This document shows, piece after piece, positions 17,991-26,104 of a stretch of DNA of 64,000 nt. This DNA is from JADKCL01 sp046329055. Its GTDB lineage: Bacteria; Bacteroidota; Bacteroidia; J057; JADKCL01. Both the position numbers and the translations under genes were made by a program. Each line of letters begins with the position of its first letter. Position 1 is the stretch's first letter. The notes under the pieces were generated by a model, which made no database searches, was not told where the DNA came from, and saw only the letters and a list, made by a program, of their open reading frames with translations. The DNA lies in NCBI GenBank assembly GCA_046329055.1, contig JAXLVK010000002.1:1-64000 (forward strand). The letters are read 5' to 3'.

Positions 17991-18740
17991 TCATCGTTGC
18001 AGATTATTGCCCGCGGCCCACCAATATTTCCACCACACCTCCCTTGCCGTGATCGTCGCAATTCGCCAGCCACGCCATCCGTCGAGAAATCCGAGCTTCA
18101 GGCAGTACATCTGAAAGAACCGCCAAGCTGGGCTGAAGATCGCTTTCACCAGCAGGCCCGCCTTCCTGCGCCCACGCAGCCGCTCCGCAGCCAACCCTGC
18201 ATACCGCCGCGCCCGCTCGCGATGCTCCGCCACACTATAATATGTGTAGTGCAGCAAGTCGCCAGCCAGATGTGTTACTGACACGCCCGCATCCAAGCGG
18301 AGTTCCTCGTGCACGAATGCACCCTCCCACCTTGCCTGCCCGCGGGGAAACAGCCGCAGCTTCACATCCGGGTACCAGCCCCCATGCCGTATTGGGCGTT
18401 CGCAGTAAAATGCCAATCGGTTGAAGGAATAAGCGCCGTTCACCGATCCTTTGATGGCCAAAATTGAGGCTTTCAGTTCCTCGCTCAATGCCTCGTCCGC
18501 ATCCATCGAGAGGATGTAGGGATGCGTGGCCATGTCATTCCCCAGGTTCTTCGTCGCCGAGTAACCCAGCCAGTCCTGATCCACCACACGCGCACCATGC
18601 TCCCTGCAAATCTCCACGGTGCCATCCGTGCTGTGTCCGTCGAGGACCAACACCTCATCCGCGATGCCTTTCAATGATGCGAGGCACCGCCCGATGTTCC
18701 GGGCCTCATTGTGGGCGATGATGACGGCGGAAATGTTCAT
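17991..18740 (-). CDS. Glycosyltransferase family 2 (WaaE/KdtX-like)
   Basis: The 249-residue protein begins MNISAVIIAHNEARNIGRCL, a standard GT2 (GT-A fold) N-terminus, followed by VLDGHSTDGT (about residues 32-41) and the metal-binding MDADE motif (about 79-83). The C-terminal part includes a basic, Trp-rich stretch (about 190-249), consistent with peripheral membrane association. Relatives such as WaaE add a glucose to the LPS core, and the fold, length and motifs fit that subgroup. The start at 18740 excludes the repeat at 18753-18810, which the open frame otherwise enters. It lies downstream of selD in the same direction. Confidence 0.85.
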   Translation of the reverse strand: MNISAVIIAHNEARNIGRCLASLKGIADEVLVLDGHSTDGTVEICREHGARVVDQDWLGYSATKNLGNDMATHPYILSMDADEALSEELKASILAIKGSVNGAYSFNRLAFYCERPIRHGGWYPDVKLRLFPRGQARWEGAFVHEELRLDAGVSVTHLAGDLLHYTYYSVAEHRERARRYAGLAAERLRGRRKAGLLVKAIFSPAWRFFQMYCLKLGFLDGWRGWRIATITAREVWWKYWWAAGNNLQR

Positions 18741-18752
18741 CTTCAAGTTGAT

Positions 18753-18810
18753 AGTTGATAGTGGACAGTTGATGAGGGTTGTCTCCACTGTCAACTGTCC
18801 ACTATCAGCT
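18753..18810. repeat. Inverted-repeat element (copy 1), overlaps selD stop
   Basis: AGTTGATAGTGGACAGTTGA (18753-18772) pairs with 18791-18810, 19 Watson-Crick pairs plus one G-T, around an 18-base loop. The left arm is 18/20 identical to that of the element at 33362-33417. Its right end carries the TGA stop of selD (18805-18807). Confidence 0.8.
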
Positions 18811-19851
18811 GACCCGAATCATGGCTTCGCCTTCCACCATCCGGCCGATGACCTTCGGGGATGCTGGGAGTTGAAGGGTGTTGGCGAGGGCTTCGAACTC
18901 GGCTTGGTGGCGCGGGTTTACGGCCAGGAGGAGGCCGCCGCTGGTCTGTGGGTCGGCGAGGAGGTCGCGCTGCTCGGGTGCCAATGGGTGAACCCGGTGA
19001 CCGTAGCTTTCCCAGTTGCGCTTGGTGCCGCCGGGGATGCAGCCCTGGGCAATGTAGCCTGGCGCAGCTGGGATCTTGGGGACGGCAGCGAAGTCGATTT
19101 CCGCGCCCAATCCGGAGCCGACGCACATTTCGCTGAGATGCCCGAGCAGGCCGAAGCCGGTCACGTCGGTCATGGCGTGGACGTAGTCCAGCTTGCCGAA
19201 CTCCGCACCGGGCTTGTTCAGGGTGGTCATGAGGGCGACGATGGTGGCGAGGTCGATCTCATTGATGAGGCCGCGCTTTTGGGCGGTGCTCATCGCGCCG
19301 ATGCCGAGGGGCTTGGTGAGGTAGAGGAGGTCACCTGCCTTGGCCGTGTCGTTGCGCTTGAGGTTGGGGATGTTCAGGATGCCCGTGGCTGCCAGGCCGA
19401 AAATGGGCTCTGGGCTATCGATGCTGTGTCCGCCCGCGAGGGTGATGCCGGCTTCCCTGCAAATGGCGCGGCTGCCTTCCAAGACTTGCGCAGCAACCTC
19501 CTCCGGAATTTTGCCCACCGGCCAACCCAAGATCGCAATCGCCACCAAAGGCGTGCCGCCCATGGCATAGACATCGCTCAAGGCATTGGCGCTGGCGATC
19601 CGGCCGAAGTCATAAGCATCGTCCACGATGGGCATGAAAAAGTCCGTGGTGCTCACAAGCGCGGTCCCATTTCCGAGGTCATACACCGCCGCATCGTCCC
19701 GGCTGTCGTTGCCGACGAGGAGGCGCGGATCCGCCAATGGGATGGATCTGGAATGCAGGATCTTGTCCAAGACAGCCGGGGCAATCTTGCATCCGCAGCC
19801 CGCTCCGTGGCTGAATTGAGTGAGTTTGACGGTGTTTTTCAAGAGTTCCAT
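18805..19851 (-). CDS. selD: Selenide, water dikinase
   Basis: SelD makes selenophosphate from selenide and ATP, the selenium donor for selenocysteine and 2-selenouridine. The 348-residue protein has the N-terminal active-site segment HGAGCGCKIAP (Cys19 and Cys21; the catalytic position is Cys, not selenocysteine), the Asp-rich metal and ATP site GNDSRDDAAV and TTDFF, the mid-region GGTPLVAIAI, and the C-terminal TGFGLLGHL and DPQTSGGLL motifs. It is complete and typical in length. No selA, selB, mnmH or selenoprotein is evident in the window. The stop codon lies in a repeat element, and the upstream region toward 19941 is short and divergent. Confidence 0.96.
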   Translation of the reverse strand: MELLKNTVKLTQFSHGAGCGCKIAPAVLDKILHSRSIPLADPRLLVGNDSRDDAAVYDLGNGTALVSTTDFFMPIVDDAYDFGRIASANALSDVYAMGGTPLVAIAILGWPVGKIPEEVAAQVLEGSRAICREAGITLAGGHSIDSPEPIFGLAATGILNIPNLKRNDTAKAGDLLYLTKPLGIGAMSTAQKRGLINEIDLATIVALMTTLNKPGAEFGKLDYVHAMTDVTGFGLLGHLSEMCVGSGLGAEIDFAAVPKIPAAPGYIAQGCIPGGTKRNWESYGHRVHPLAPEQRDLLADPQTSGGLLLAVNPRHQAEFEALANTLQLPASPKVIGRMVEGEAMIRVS

Positions 19852-19940
19852 ACGGCGTCCTTTTGTGCAAAAGTGGATAAACTCGAAGGGCGAAGTTACG
19901 TAAAGGATGGTACTTTAACCCTTTGAAAGATTCGGAGAGA

Positions 19941-20210
19941 ATGGGAGCCATCATCGTCAGATTTCAGTTTTCGGACTTCAGAGCCCCTGAACTGATCGAG
20001 TACCTCAAGACCCGCTATGGCGGCGGCTTGAACTATATCGCGGAGGGCACCATCCTCATCGACACCTTTGACAGCGCGGAGGATTTGTTCACAGATTTGC
20101 AGGCGTTTTTCACCTTTGACGACAAGCTGTTCGTCGGGGAGTTGAGCGACTACAAGTCCTTGCACAAGGTGAGCCGCACCAAGCCCTCCACCCACAAAGT
20201 CGCCGTCTGA
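19941..20210 (+). CDS. Hypothetical protein, 89 residues
   Basis: The ATG at 19941 has GGAGAG just upstream and is preferred to a TTG at 19923. The product is a small mixed alpha/beta protein (GAIIVRFQF, then an amphipathic helix, then EGTILIDTF) with a basic tail. No family was recognised, though the pattern suggests a ferredoxin-like or ACT-sized fold. It is divergent from selD and followed by its own terminator at 20255-20290. Confidence 0.55.
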   Translation: MGAIIVRFQFSDFRAPELIEYLKTRYGGGLNYIAEGTILIDTFDSAEDLFTDLQAFFTFDDKLFVGELSDYKSLHKVSRTKPSTHKVAV

Positions 20211-20254
20211 GGCGCAACCTTCCAAAATCGTTTTTTCCAACACCCCAAATAGAT

Positions 20255-20290
20255 GCCCCGGCTATCCCAAATGCCGGGGCTGATTTTTTC
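20255..20290 (+). terminator. Intrinsic terminator of the 19941-20210 gene
   Basis: GCCCCGGC (20255-20262) pairs with GCCGGGGC (20273-20280) around a 10-base loop, followed by TGATTTTTT. It lies 45 bases past the stop. Confidence 0.8.
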
Positions 20291-20302
20291 TAGCAATGAC
20301 AA

Positions 20303-20330
20303 AGGCCAAGGAAGATCGCTCCCTTGGCCT
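20303..20330 (-). terminator. Stem-loop past the dsbD stop, weak terminator
   Basis: AGGCCAAGG (20303-20311) pairs with CCTTGGCCT (20322-20330). Read on the minus strand it follows the dsbD-like stop by 25 bases, but only TTTG follows it, so termination may be partial. Confidence 0.5.
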
Positions 20331-20354
20331 CTGAATTTTCCGAACGCAATCGGA

Positions 20355-21866
20355 TTATTCCCCGGATTTGCCTTCCTCGGCGGGTGCCGCAGCCGTTACG
20401 CCGTGGCGCTTGTTGAACTCGGCGATGCCTTCGAGCAGGAACGCGTGGTATTCCTCCACGTTTGGGGTATAGGGTTTGGGTACATTCAGCGAGGACTCAT
20501 CGTGGTCCATCAGGACGTAGTAGGGTTGCGAAATCAGCTTGTAGTTGCGGCGCTGATAATCGGTCACCCATGAGCCGACGTCTCTGAGCTTGGTGCCATC
20601 CGGGCTGAGTTTCGGAGTGTCGAACTTGTGCTTTTCGTCAGCGTAGAGAGAGACCGTCACGAACTCGTTTTGCAGGAGCTTCATGATTTTGTCCTCCGGC
20701 CACACGTCGTTTTCCATCTTCCGGCAGTTCGCACAGGAGTGCCCGGTGAAGTCCACGAAGAGCGGCTTGTTCTTGGATTTGGCAAACTCGATGGCTTGCT
20801 CCAGGTCGTAGAACATGCAGAGGCCATGGGCTTCGCGGTCCTCGGCGATGAATGCAAACTTCCGGTCGGATTCGCAGATTTCTTTGTTCAGCGTCTTCGC
20901 GCCACCGGATCCGCCTTCGACTTGATGCGGTAGCAAGCGGACGCCTACGGATTTGGTCGTAGGGGGAATGAGACCCTCAAGCGCGCTCAGCGGGCCGCCC
21001 CAAAGCCCGGGCACCATGTACATCACGAAGCTGAAGCTCAGGACAGCGAACAGCAGCCTTGGCACAGAAACGCGCTCGGGCTTCTCGTCATGTGGCAGCA
21101 GAATCCAACCGAGGAAGTATGCGCCCAAGAGGACGAAGATCACGACCCAGATCGCGAGGAAGATTTGACGGTCGAGGATATGCCAATGCAGCTCGAGGTC
21201 CACATTGCTGAGGAATTTGAGGCAGAGCGCCAATTCCAGGAAGCCGAAAACGACCTTGACGGTGTTCATCCATCCGCCAGCCTGCGGGAGCTTGTCCATG
21301 AGCTTGGGGAACAATGCCAGCAAGCCAAATGGAATCGCGAAGGCGATGCCAAACCCGAGGAAGGCCACAAATGCCGACCAAGGACAGCTAGAGCTGCTCG
21401 CCCCCACGACCGCTGTGCCGAGAATCGGGCCCGTGCAGGAGAAGGACACGATCACCAGCGTCAATGCCATGAAGAAGGGCCCAAGCAAGCCTCCGGCTCC
21501 AGCTTTGTTATTGGCAGCAGTGGACCACTTGCTCGGCAGGGTGATTTCAAACAACCCGAAGAACGACAGTGCGAAAACAAAGAAAATCGCAAAGAAGAGC
21601 AGGTTTGGGATGATGCCGCTACCGAGGCTGTACATCGTATCCGCAGGCAGGAAGGCCGAGATGATGAACCCGAAGACGCTGTAGATCAAAACGATCGAAA
21701 GCGCATAGGTCACCGCATTCCGCAGGCCCCTCTTTTTGTTCTCGGCACCTTCGCCTTGCTTGACAAAGAAGCTCACCGTCATCGGGATCATGGGATAGAC
21801 GCAGGGCGTGAGCAGCGCGACAAATCCGCCCGCGATCGCCTTGAGGAACACGAGCAGCAAGCTCAT
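20355..21866 (-). CDS. DsbD-type thiol-disulfide transporter (membrane plus C-terminal thioredoxin domain)
   Basis: The 503-residue protein moves electrons from cytoplasmic thioredoxin to periplasmic thiols. Eight membrane helices (about residues 1-290) contain the conserved cysteines LTPCVYP (Cys22) and FSCTGP. The C-terminal domain has a thioredoxin motif, GHSCANCRKME, near residues 375-380. The periplasmic alpha domain found at the N-terminus of E. coli DsbD is absent and supplied instead by the two upstream genes. The start at 21866 overlaps the upstream stop in an ATGA arrangement, which supports coupled translation. A longer frame to 21983 lies inside the neighbouring gene and is rejected. 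Confidence 0.9.
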   Translation of the reverse strand: MSLLLVFLKAIAGGFVALLTPCVYPMIPMTVSFFVKQGEGAENKKRGLRNAVTYALSIVLIYSVFGFIISAFLPADTMYSLGSGIIPNLLFFAIFFVFALSFFGLFEITLPSKWSTAANNKAGAGGLLGPFFMALTLVIVSFSCTGPILGTAVVGASSSSCPWSAFVAFLGFGIAFAIPFGLLALFPKLMDKLPQAGGWMNTVKVVFGFLELALCLKFLSNVDLELHWHILDRQIFLAIWVVIFVLLGAYFLGWILLPHDEKPERVSVPRLLFAVLSFSFVMYMVPGLWGGPLSALEGLIPPTTKSVGVRLLPHQVEGGSGGAKTLNKEICESDRKFAFIAEDREAHGLCMFYDLEQAIEFAKSKNKPLFVDFTGHSCANCRKMENDVWPEDKIMKLLQNEFVTVSLYADEKHKFDTPKLSPDGTKLRDVGSWVTDYQRRNYKLISQPYYVLMDHDESSLNVPKPYTPNVEEYHAFLLEGIAEFNKRHGVTAAAPAEEGKSGE

Positions 21867-23086
21867 GGGGCTGCAGTCGCCTTCCTTTTCGTCGGTTGTG
21901 GATGACGCAGTGCTAGTGGCAACCAAGCGGCTTCGGTCTTGCCTGACCCCTTGTAGAAATAATAGATGCAGCTGTCCAGCCACTGGGCAAATTTGCCGGC
22001 GTCATCGGTATAGCCCATGTGTTCGCCGAAGTTTTGGCCATCAGCTCCTTGGAGCGCAAACAACGGTTCCACGATCATCCCAAACTGCCTAGCCTCCAAT
22101 TTGGAGACGTATTCGCCGAGGCTGCCGACCTTCGTCGTGTCGTCGAGTTTGAGGCCGTGGAGGTCTTTGTCGCTGTCATCCAAATAGAGGTTCAACAACA
22201 CCGCCCGGTACCGCAAGATGGAATCCACTTTGGGATCGGTGAAGAGCGCCTTCTCGATTTTGCGGCTGCCGACCGAGGCATGACCTGTGAAGAACAGCAG
22301 CAGCGGCCTACCCACTTCTTTCGCATAGGCACGAGCTTGATCGAGGTGAGCGAATGCCGCGAGATCCTTGGAGTCTCCGACCTTGGTGAGTGCGGGATAG
22401 ATCAAGTCTTGAGACCGGATATTATCAGCGAGGCTCTTCGAATTGTCGTAGGGTTTGAATTTGAAGGGATCGCCAACTGCTGGCGTAGGGTCAGTTCCAC
22501 CTACCGTAGCCGTATTGCCTCCGGCTGGATCGGTCACGGCACCATTGTCACAAGCCTTGGCGGAAATTTTCCACTCGATGGGCAGCTTGAGGAATTTGCA
22601 CATGCCTTCCTCGGTGCAAGTCTGCGCGCTGAGTTGCCCGACGAGGACCACTTCGGGGCCGGTGATTTCGAGTTTCTGGGTGAAATCCACCTGCTTTTCA
22701 TGGAAGCTGCGGATGAAGCCACCCATGATCTCATCATTCACCTCCTCGGCCTTGTGGTTTTCGGACATCTTGCCTTTCAGCTTGATGCCCTTGCTCTCGT
22801 CCGCGAAGATCTCCAACATCGTCGGGTTATAGGCGATGTTGCCGTCCTGACGGGCGGAGTAGAGGTGCCATCCTTCGATGTTCACCTTGCCTTTGAAAGT
22901 GAAGGTGACCACGTCCCCGATACAGAGCTCCTTGGGGATCGCGGTGACCAGGGCAAAATCTGCCTCATTGGTATTCGGGTCCTTGCCTTGGAACTTGGGC
23001 GCTTGGGCCCAAAGCGGCAATTGCATCAACAGCAAGGTCGCCAAAGCAAAAAACCGGAGCAGGTACAAGGTGGGGCGTGTGTTCAT
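21863..23086 (-). CDS. DsbD-alpha-like domain fused to a degenerate thioredoxin-like domain
   Basis: The 407-residue protein has a signal peptide (ending LWAQ) and an N-terminal domain like DsbD alpha (about residues 30-180; GWHLYSARQDG and VGQLSAQTCTEEGMCKFLKLPI, with the two redox cysteines). A Thr/Pro/Gly-rich linker leads to a thioredoxin-like domain (about 240-380) whose motif reads GHASVGSRK where the neighbour has GHSCANCRK, so both active-site cysteines are serine. The second domain is therefore unlikely to exchange disulfides and may bind a partner. The gene lies between two related genes and is probably co-transcribed with them. Confidence 0.8.
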   Translation of the reverse strand: MNTRPTLYLLRFFALATLLLMQLPLWAQAPKFQGKDPNTNEADFALVTAIPKELCIGDVVTFTFKGKVNIEGWHLYSARQDGNIAYNPTMLEIFADESKGIKLKGKMSENHKAEEVNDEIMGGFIRSFHEKQVDFTQKLEITGPEVVLVGQLSAQTCTEEGMCKFLKLPIEWKISAKACDNGAVTDPAGGNTATVGGTDPTPAVGDPFKFKPYDNSKSLADNIRSQDLIYPALTKVGDSKDLAAFAHLDQARAYAKEVGRPLLLFFTGHASVGSRKIEKALFTDPKVDSILRYRAVLLNLYLDDSDKDLHGLKLDDTTKVGSLGEYVSKLEARQFGMIVEPLFALQGADGQNFGEHMGYTDDAGKFAQWLDSCIYYFYKGSGKTEAAWLPLALRHPQPTKRKATAAP

Positions 23087-23092
23087 GTCGGC

Positions 23093-23590
23093 TTATTTCT
23101 TGGCTTTGGCCTCTAGTTTGAACTCGGCGGTGAGGGGAATGCACTTCTCCTCGTTGCAGGCCATGTAGTCGAAATAGCCGACGAGGGCGACCTCTTCCTC
23201 AATGAGTTTGACCTCCTGTGAGAAGGTGACTGCGCCTTTGTAATAGCGCACCACACCGTTCATGATCTCGTCAAATTGACTGGTCATGGCACCTTTCTCG
23301 TCCAACTTGGGCGTCGCCTCGAAGCCACGGCTGCTCACCTCCCAGCCCAGGATGGCAGGCTGATAGGCGCCGTCATCGCTGGGAATCGCAGAGTAAACAT
23401 GCCATCCTCGCTTGGGTGTCGCCTCGACCAGCAATTGTGTGGTGCCGCCGACCTTGAGGGGATTTTCCTCAGCCAAAGCAAACTTCACCACTGCCGCCTC
23501 GCTTTCCACCTTGGCCTGGGCGCGGAGCCCGGCAGGCAAGAGGATGCAGACGCAGAACGCAAGGGTCAATCCAAGCTGTTTCATTTTCAT
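23093..23590 (-). CDS. Stand-alone DsbD-alpha-like periplasmic domain
   Basis: The 165-residue protein has a signal peptide (MKMKQLGLTLAFCVCILLPA, cleavage near LRAQA) and one domain like DsbD alpha: RGWHVYSAIPSDDG and YFDYMACNEEKCIPLT, where the two cysteines match the redox pair. It would carry reducing equivalents from the membrane DsbD to periplasmic targets. It is six bases upstream of the alpha/thioredoxin fusion gene, so the three genes 23590-20355 form one unit. Similar tandem DsbD-alpha proteins occur in Bacteroidota. Confidence 0.85.
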   Translation of the reverse strand: MKMKQLGLTLAFCVCILLPAGLRAQAKVESEAAVVKFALAEENPLKVGGTTQLLVEATPKRGWHVYSAIPSDDGAYQPAILGWEVSSRGFEATPKLDEKGAMTSQFDEIMNGVVRYYKGAVTFSQEVKLIEEEVALVGYFDYMACNEEKCIPLTAEFKLEAKAKK

Positions 23591-23621
23591 GATTCCGTCA
23601 AGTTTGAGCCTGTGCCAAAAA

Positions 23622-24302
23622 TCAGGCCAGGATGTTTTCCAAAATCTTGCTGCCGTCCAAGTTGCCCAGCAGGTTGTCAGCGGCGCGCTCCGGGTGCGGC
23701 ATCATCCCGAACACGTTACGCCCCGCATTGCAGACCCCGGCGATCTCGTTCAGGCTGCCATTGGGGTTGAATTCCGGGGAGCTGAAGCCCTTTTCGTTGC
23801 TGTAGCGGAACAGGACTTGGTCGCCATCCTCGATGCGCTTGAGCTCGTCCGCGTCAGCGTAGAAGTTGCCTTCGCCATGGGCGATGGGGACTTTGTAGCC
23901 CTTGGTGGAGCTGAGCTTGGAGGTGAGGATGGTGTTGCGGGAGCCTACGCGGAGATAGACATTCTCACAGATGAAGGTGCAGGAGGTGTTGCGGATGAGT
24001 GCTCCGGGGAGCAGGCCCGCCTCGGTCAGGATTTGGAAGCCATTGCAGATGCCCATCACGTAGCCGCCGCGCTTGGCATGGGCTGCGACCTCGTCCATGA
24101 TCGGAGAGAACCGAGCAATGGCGCCGGAGCGCAGGTAGTCGCCGTAGCTGAAGCCGCCAGGCAGGAAAATGAAGTCACAGCCTTGGAGGTCGTGGTCTTT
24201 GTGCCAGAGTTCGACGACTTGTTGACCGAGATTGTCCCGCAACGCATAGACCAGGTCGTGGTCACAATTGCTGCCGGGGAAGGTTACTACACCAAATTTC
24301 AT
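23622..24302 (-). CDS. purQ: Phosphoribosylformylglycinamidine synthase subunit PurQ
   Basis: This 226-residue class I glutamine amidotransferase supplies ammonia to PurL in de novo purine synthesis. It starts MKFGVVTFPGSNCD, has the nucleophile motif MGICNGFQ (Cys about residue 86), and the catalytic His-Glu pair in GMMPHPERA (about 192-200), the layout of small Gram-positive-type PurQ. The matching purL and purS genes are not in this window. Upstream is a GT39-like gene and downstream the dsbD cluster, both functionally unrelated; no shared operon is evident. Confidence 0.95.
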   Translation of the reverse strand: MKFGVVTFPGSNCDHDLVYALRDNLGQQVVELWHKDHDLQGCDFIFLPGGFSYGDYLRSGAIARFSPIMDEVAAHAKRGGYVMGICNGFQILTEAGLLPGALIRNTSCTFICENVYLRVGSRNTILTSKLSSTKGYKVPIAHGEGNFYADADELKRIEDGDQVLFRYSNEKGFSSPEFNPNGSLNEIAGVCNAGRNVFGMMPHPERAADNLLGNLDGSKILENILA

Positions 24303-24388
24303 CCGTGCGAATTTTTCTCAGAATAGGCTGTAAAAATAAGGAATGCCTCCCAGTCTAAGAAGCGCAAAACGGCAGGGGTGTCAGCCAA

Positions 24389-25933
24389 TTAACGATAATA
24401 AATCTTAAAACTCCTTTCGCCGACGGTCACGGGACGGGCCTCGTAGCTCGCGAAGAGGATCGGGATTTGCTCCCGGAGGACGGGGAATCGGTTTTGCGGA
24501 TCGATGATGTACTCCGGCAATTCGTCCTGGAATGCCCGGTAGGTTTCCACCAAGGACTCGGTATGGGAGATCAGGTTCGCGCCGGACATCCCCCGGAAAG
24601 CTTCCAATTTGAAGTAGGCGATGGAGAAATTCGTGTAGCGCGTGGCACAAGGAAGACCGAGTCGGGCATAGATGTCCGGCTCGTAGTCCATCACCAGGAT
24701 GCCATTTTGGACCCGCGACTTGTCGATGTACGCCTCCAGCGGATGGGGGCCATTGAGTCTTTCGCGGAAACCGGCGATCCAGCCTTGCGGCTCGATGTAC
24801 TCGTCCACAAGCGTGAAGGTTGTCGGGTAGGCACTCACCACAAAAGTCGCAAAGGTCACCAGCGGCCAAGCCATTGCCCCGACAAATGCCAGCTGACGCA
24901 GCCAGGGATTGATCTTGATCTCGAAAAACTTGGAGGCATAAATCGCGATCGGCGGCACCATCAGGTAGAAATAGTGGAGGTACATCCGCCCCCCAGCGAT
25001 CACAATCGTAAGCAGCGCCGCCCCGAACCAGTACAGCAGGAAGACCTCGACCTTGCGCAGCCGGATGCTGTTGGTGAAGTAGCTGAGCCGGAAATGCGCG
25101 GCTGAGATGAGCGCTGCCAAGACGAACGGCCCCCAGAGCTTCAGGTATTGGCCGAGGTTGAAGAGGAAGGAGACGTCCTCGCCGGGATTGCGGCCCAGCA
25201 CCACATAATCCAGATTGTACACCAGCCCGATGTCCCAGAACTCCTCGATCGCGCCTGTGAGATAGACGATGCCCACGATGATGCTGAGCGAAAGCATGAA
25301 GCCCGCCAGCATGGAGAAGATTTCCGTGAGCTTGGGTGGCTGCAGTGTCAGGTAACCTCCCAGCAATCCCAAAAAGAGGAAAACCGATTGGTACTTGATC
25401 ATGAAGCAGAGCCCCAATAAGGTCCCTGTCCAGAAGAGGAAATTGTTGTTGCTGCTTGTTCGGTCCCCGAGATTGAGGATTTGAACAATCGCGATCATCA
25501 CCGGCAGGTTGATCAGGATCTCCCCATTCAGCTCCTGCGCATACCATGGGACAGACGTCAGGAAGATGTAGAGGAAGGCCGGCAAGAGTGAAAATCGCTC
25601 AATCAGCTTGTTGTCCACCACGAATTGATTCAGGATCAACGCCGTGATGTAGATGTAAATCACCGTGAATGCCCGAATGGCAATGATGGCCTTGGCCCCG
25701 AAGATCCAAATGAAGCCCGCATAGAGCCAAGCAAGGATCGGCGGCTTGTTGTCCCAGGTGTCCACGTACTGCACCCCGCCGTCCACGATTTTTTGGCCGG
25801 CTGTGAGGTAAAAGCTCTCGTCCTGCTCGAAGTAGTTGTGGTGAAATGAAGGCAACCTGACGGCCACCGTGATCAAAAAGACCACGACATAGGTGAACAG
25901 GTGGTTGTATGAGAGCAGTCGCAGCATGAACAA
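24389..25933 (-). CDS. Membrane glycosyltransferase, GT39/ArnT-like
   Basis: The 514-residue polytopic protein has about 10-11 membrane helices and a soluble C-terminal domain (about 385-514). The first external loop has QDESFYLTAGQKIVDGG with acidic residues placed like the DE motif of dolichol-type GT39 enzymes, followed by YVDTWDNKPP. Such enzymes transfer a sugar from a polyprenyl donor to lipid A or protein. The substrate is not identifiable. An ATG two codons in (25927) is an alternative start. There are 87 bases between its stop and the purQ start. Confidence 0.8.
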   Translation of the reverse strand: MFMLRLLSYNHLFTYVVVFLITVAVRLPSFHHNYFEQDESFYLTAGQKIVDGGVQYVDTWDNKPPILAWLYAGFIWIFGAKAIIAIRAFTVIYIYITALILNQFVVDNKLIERFSLLPAFLYIFLTSVPWYAQELNGEILINLPVMIAIVQILNLGDRTSSNNNFLFWTGTLLGLCFMIKYQSVFLFLGLLGGYLTLQPPKLTEIFSMLAGFMLSLSIIVGIVYLTGAIEEFWDIGLVYNLDYVVLGRNPGEDVSFLFNLGQYLKLWGPFVLAALISAAHFRLSYFTNSIRLRKVEVFLLYWFGAALLTIVIAGGRMYLHYFYLMVPPIAIYASKFFEIKINPWLRQLAFVGAMAWPLVTFATFVVSAYPTTFTLVDEYIEPQGWIAGFRERLNGPHPLEAYIDKSRVQNGILVMDYEPDIYARLGLPCATRYTNFSIAYFKLEAFRGMSGANLISHTESLVETYRAFQDELPEYIIDPQNRFPVLREQIPILFASYEARPVTVGERSFKIYYR

Positions 25934-26050
25934 GGGAAACCCGCAATCAAATTAACCACGGAAAACAGAGATCATCAAAATAATGCGTCCCTGCGGTGAA
26001 ATTTCTGGAAATGGAGGGCAATGGGTCCGGGACAAAATGCCTCTTAAACC

Positions 26051-26084
26051 GAAGCGCCACGATGGCAATCCACCGTGGCGCTTC
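26051..26084 (-). terminator. Stem-loop past the PpiD-like gene, probable terminator
   Basis: GAAGCGCCACG (26051-26061) pairs perfectly with CGTGGCGCTTC (26074-26084). On the minus strand it lies about 20 bases past the stop at 26105 and is followed only by GGTTTAAG, so a Rho-independent role is weak. Confidence 0.55.
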
Positions 26085-26104
26085 ATGGAATTAGGCAAAT
26101 CGAA

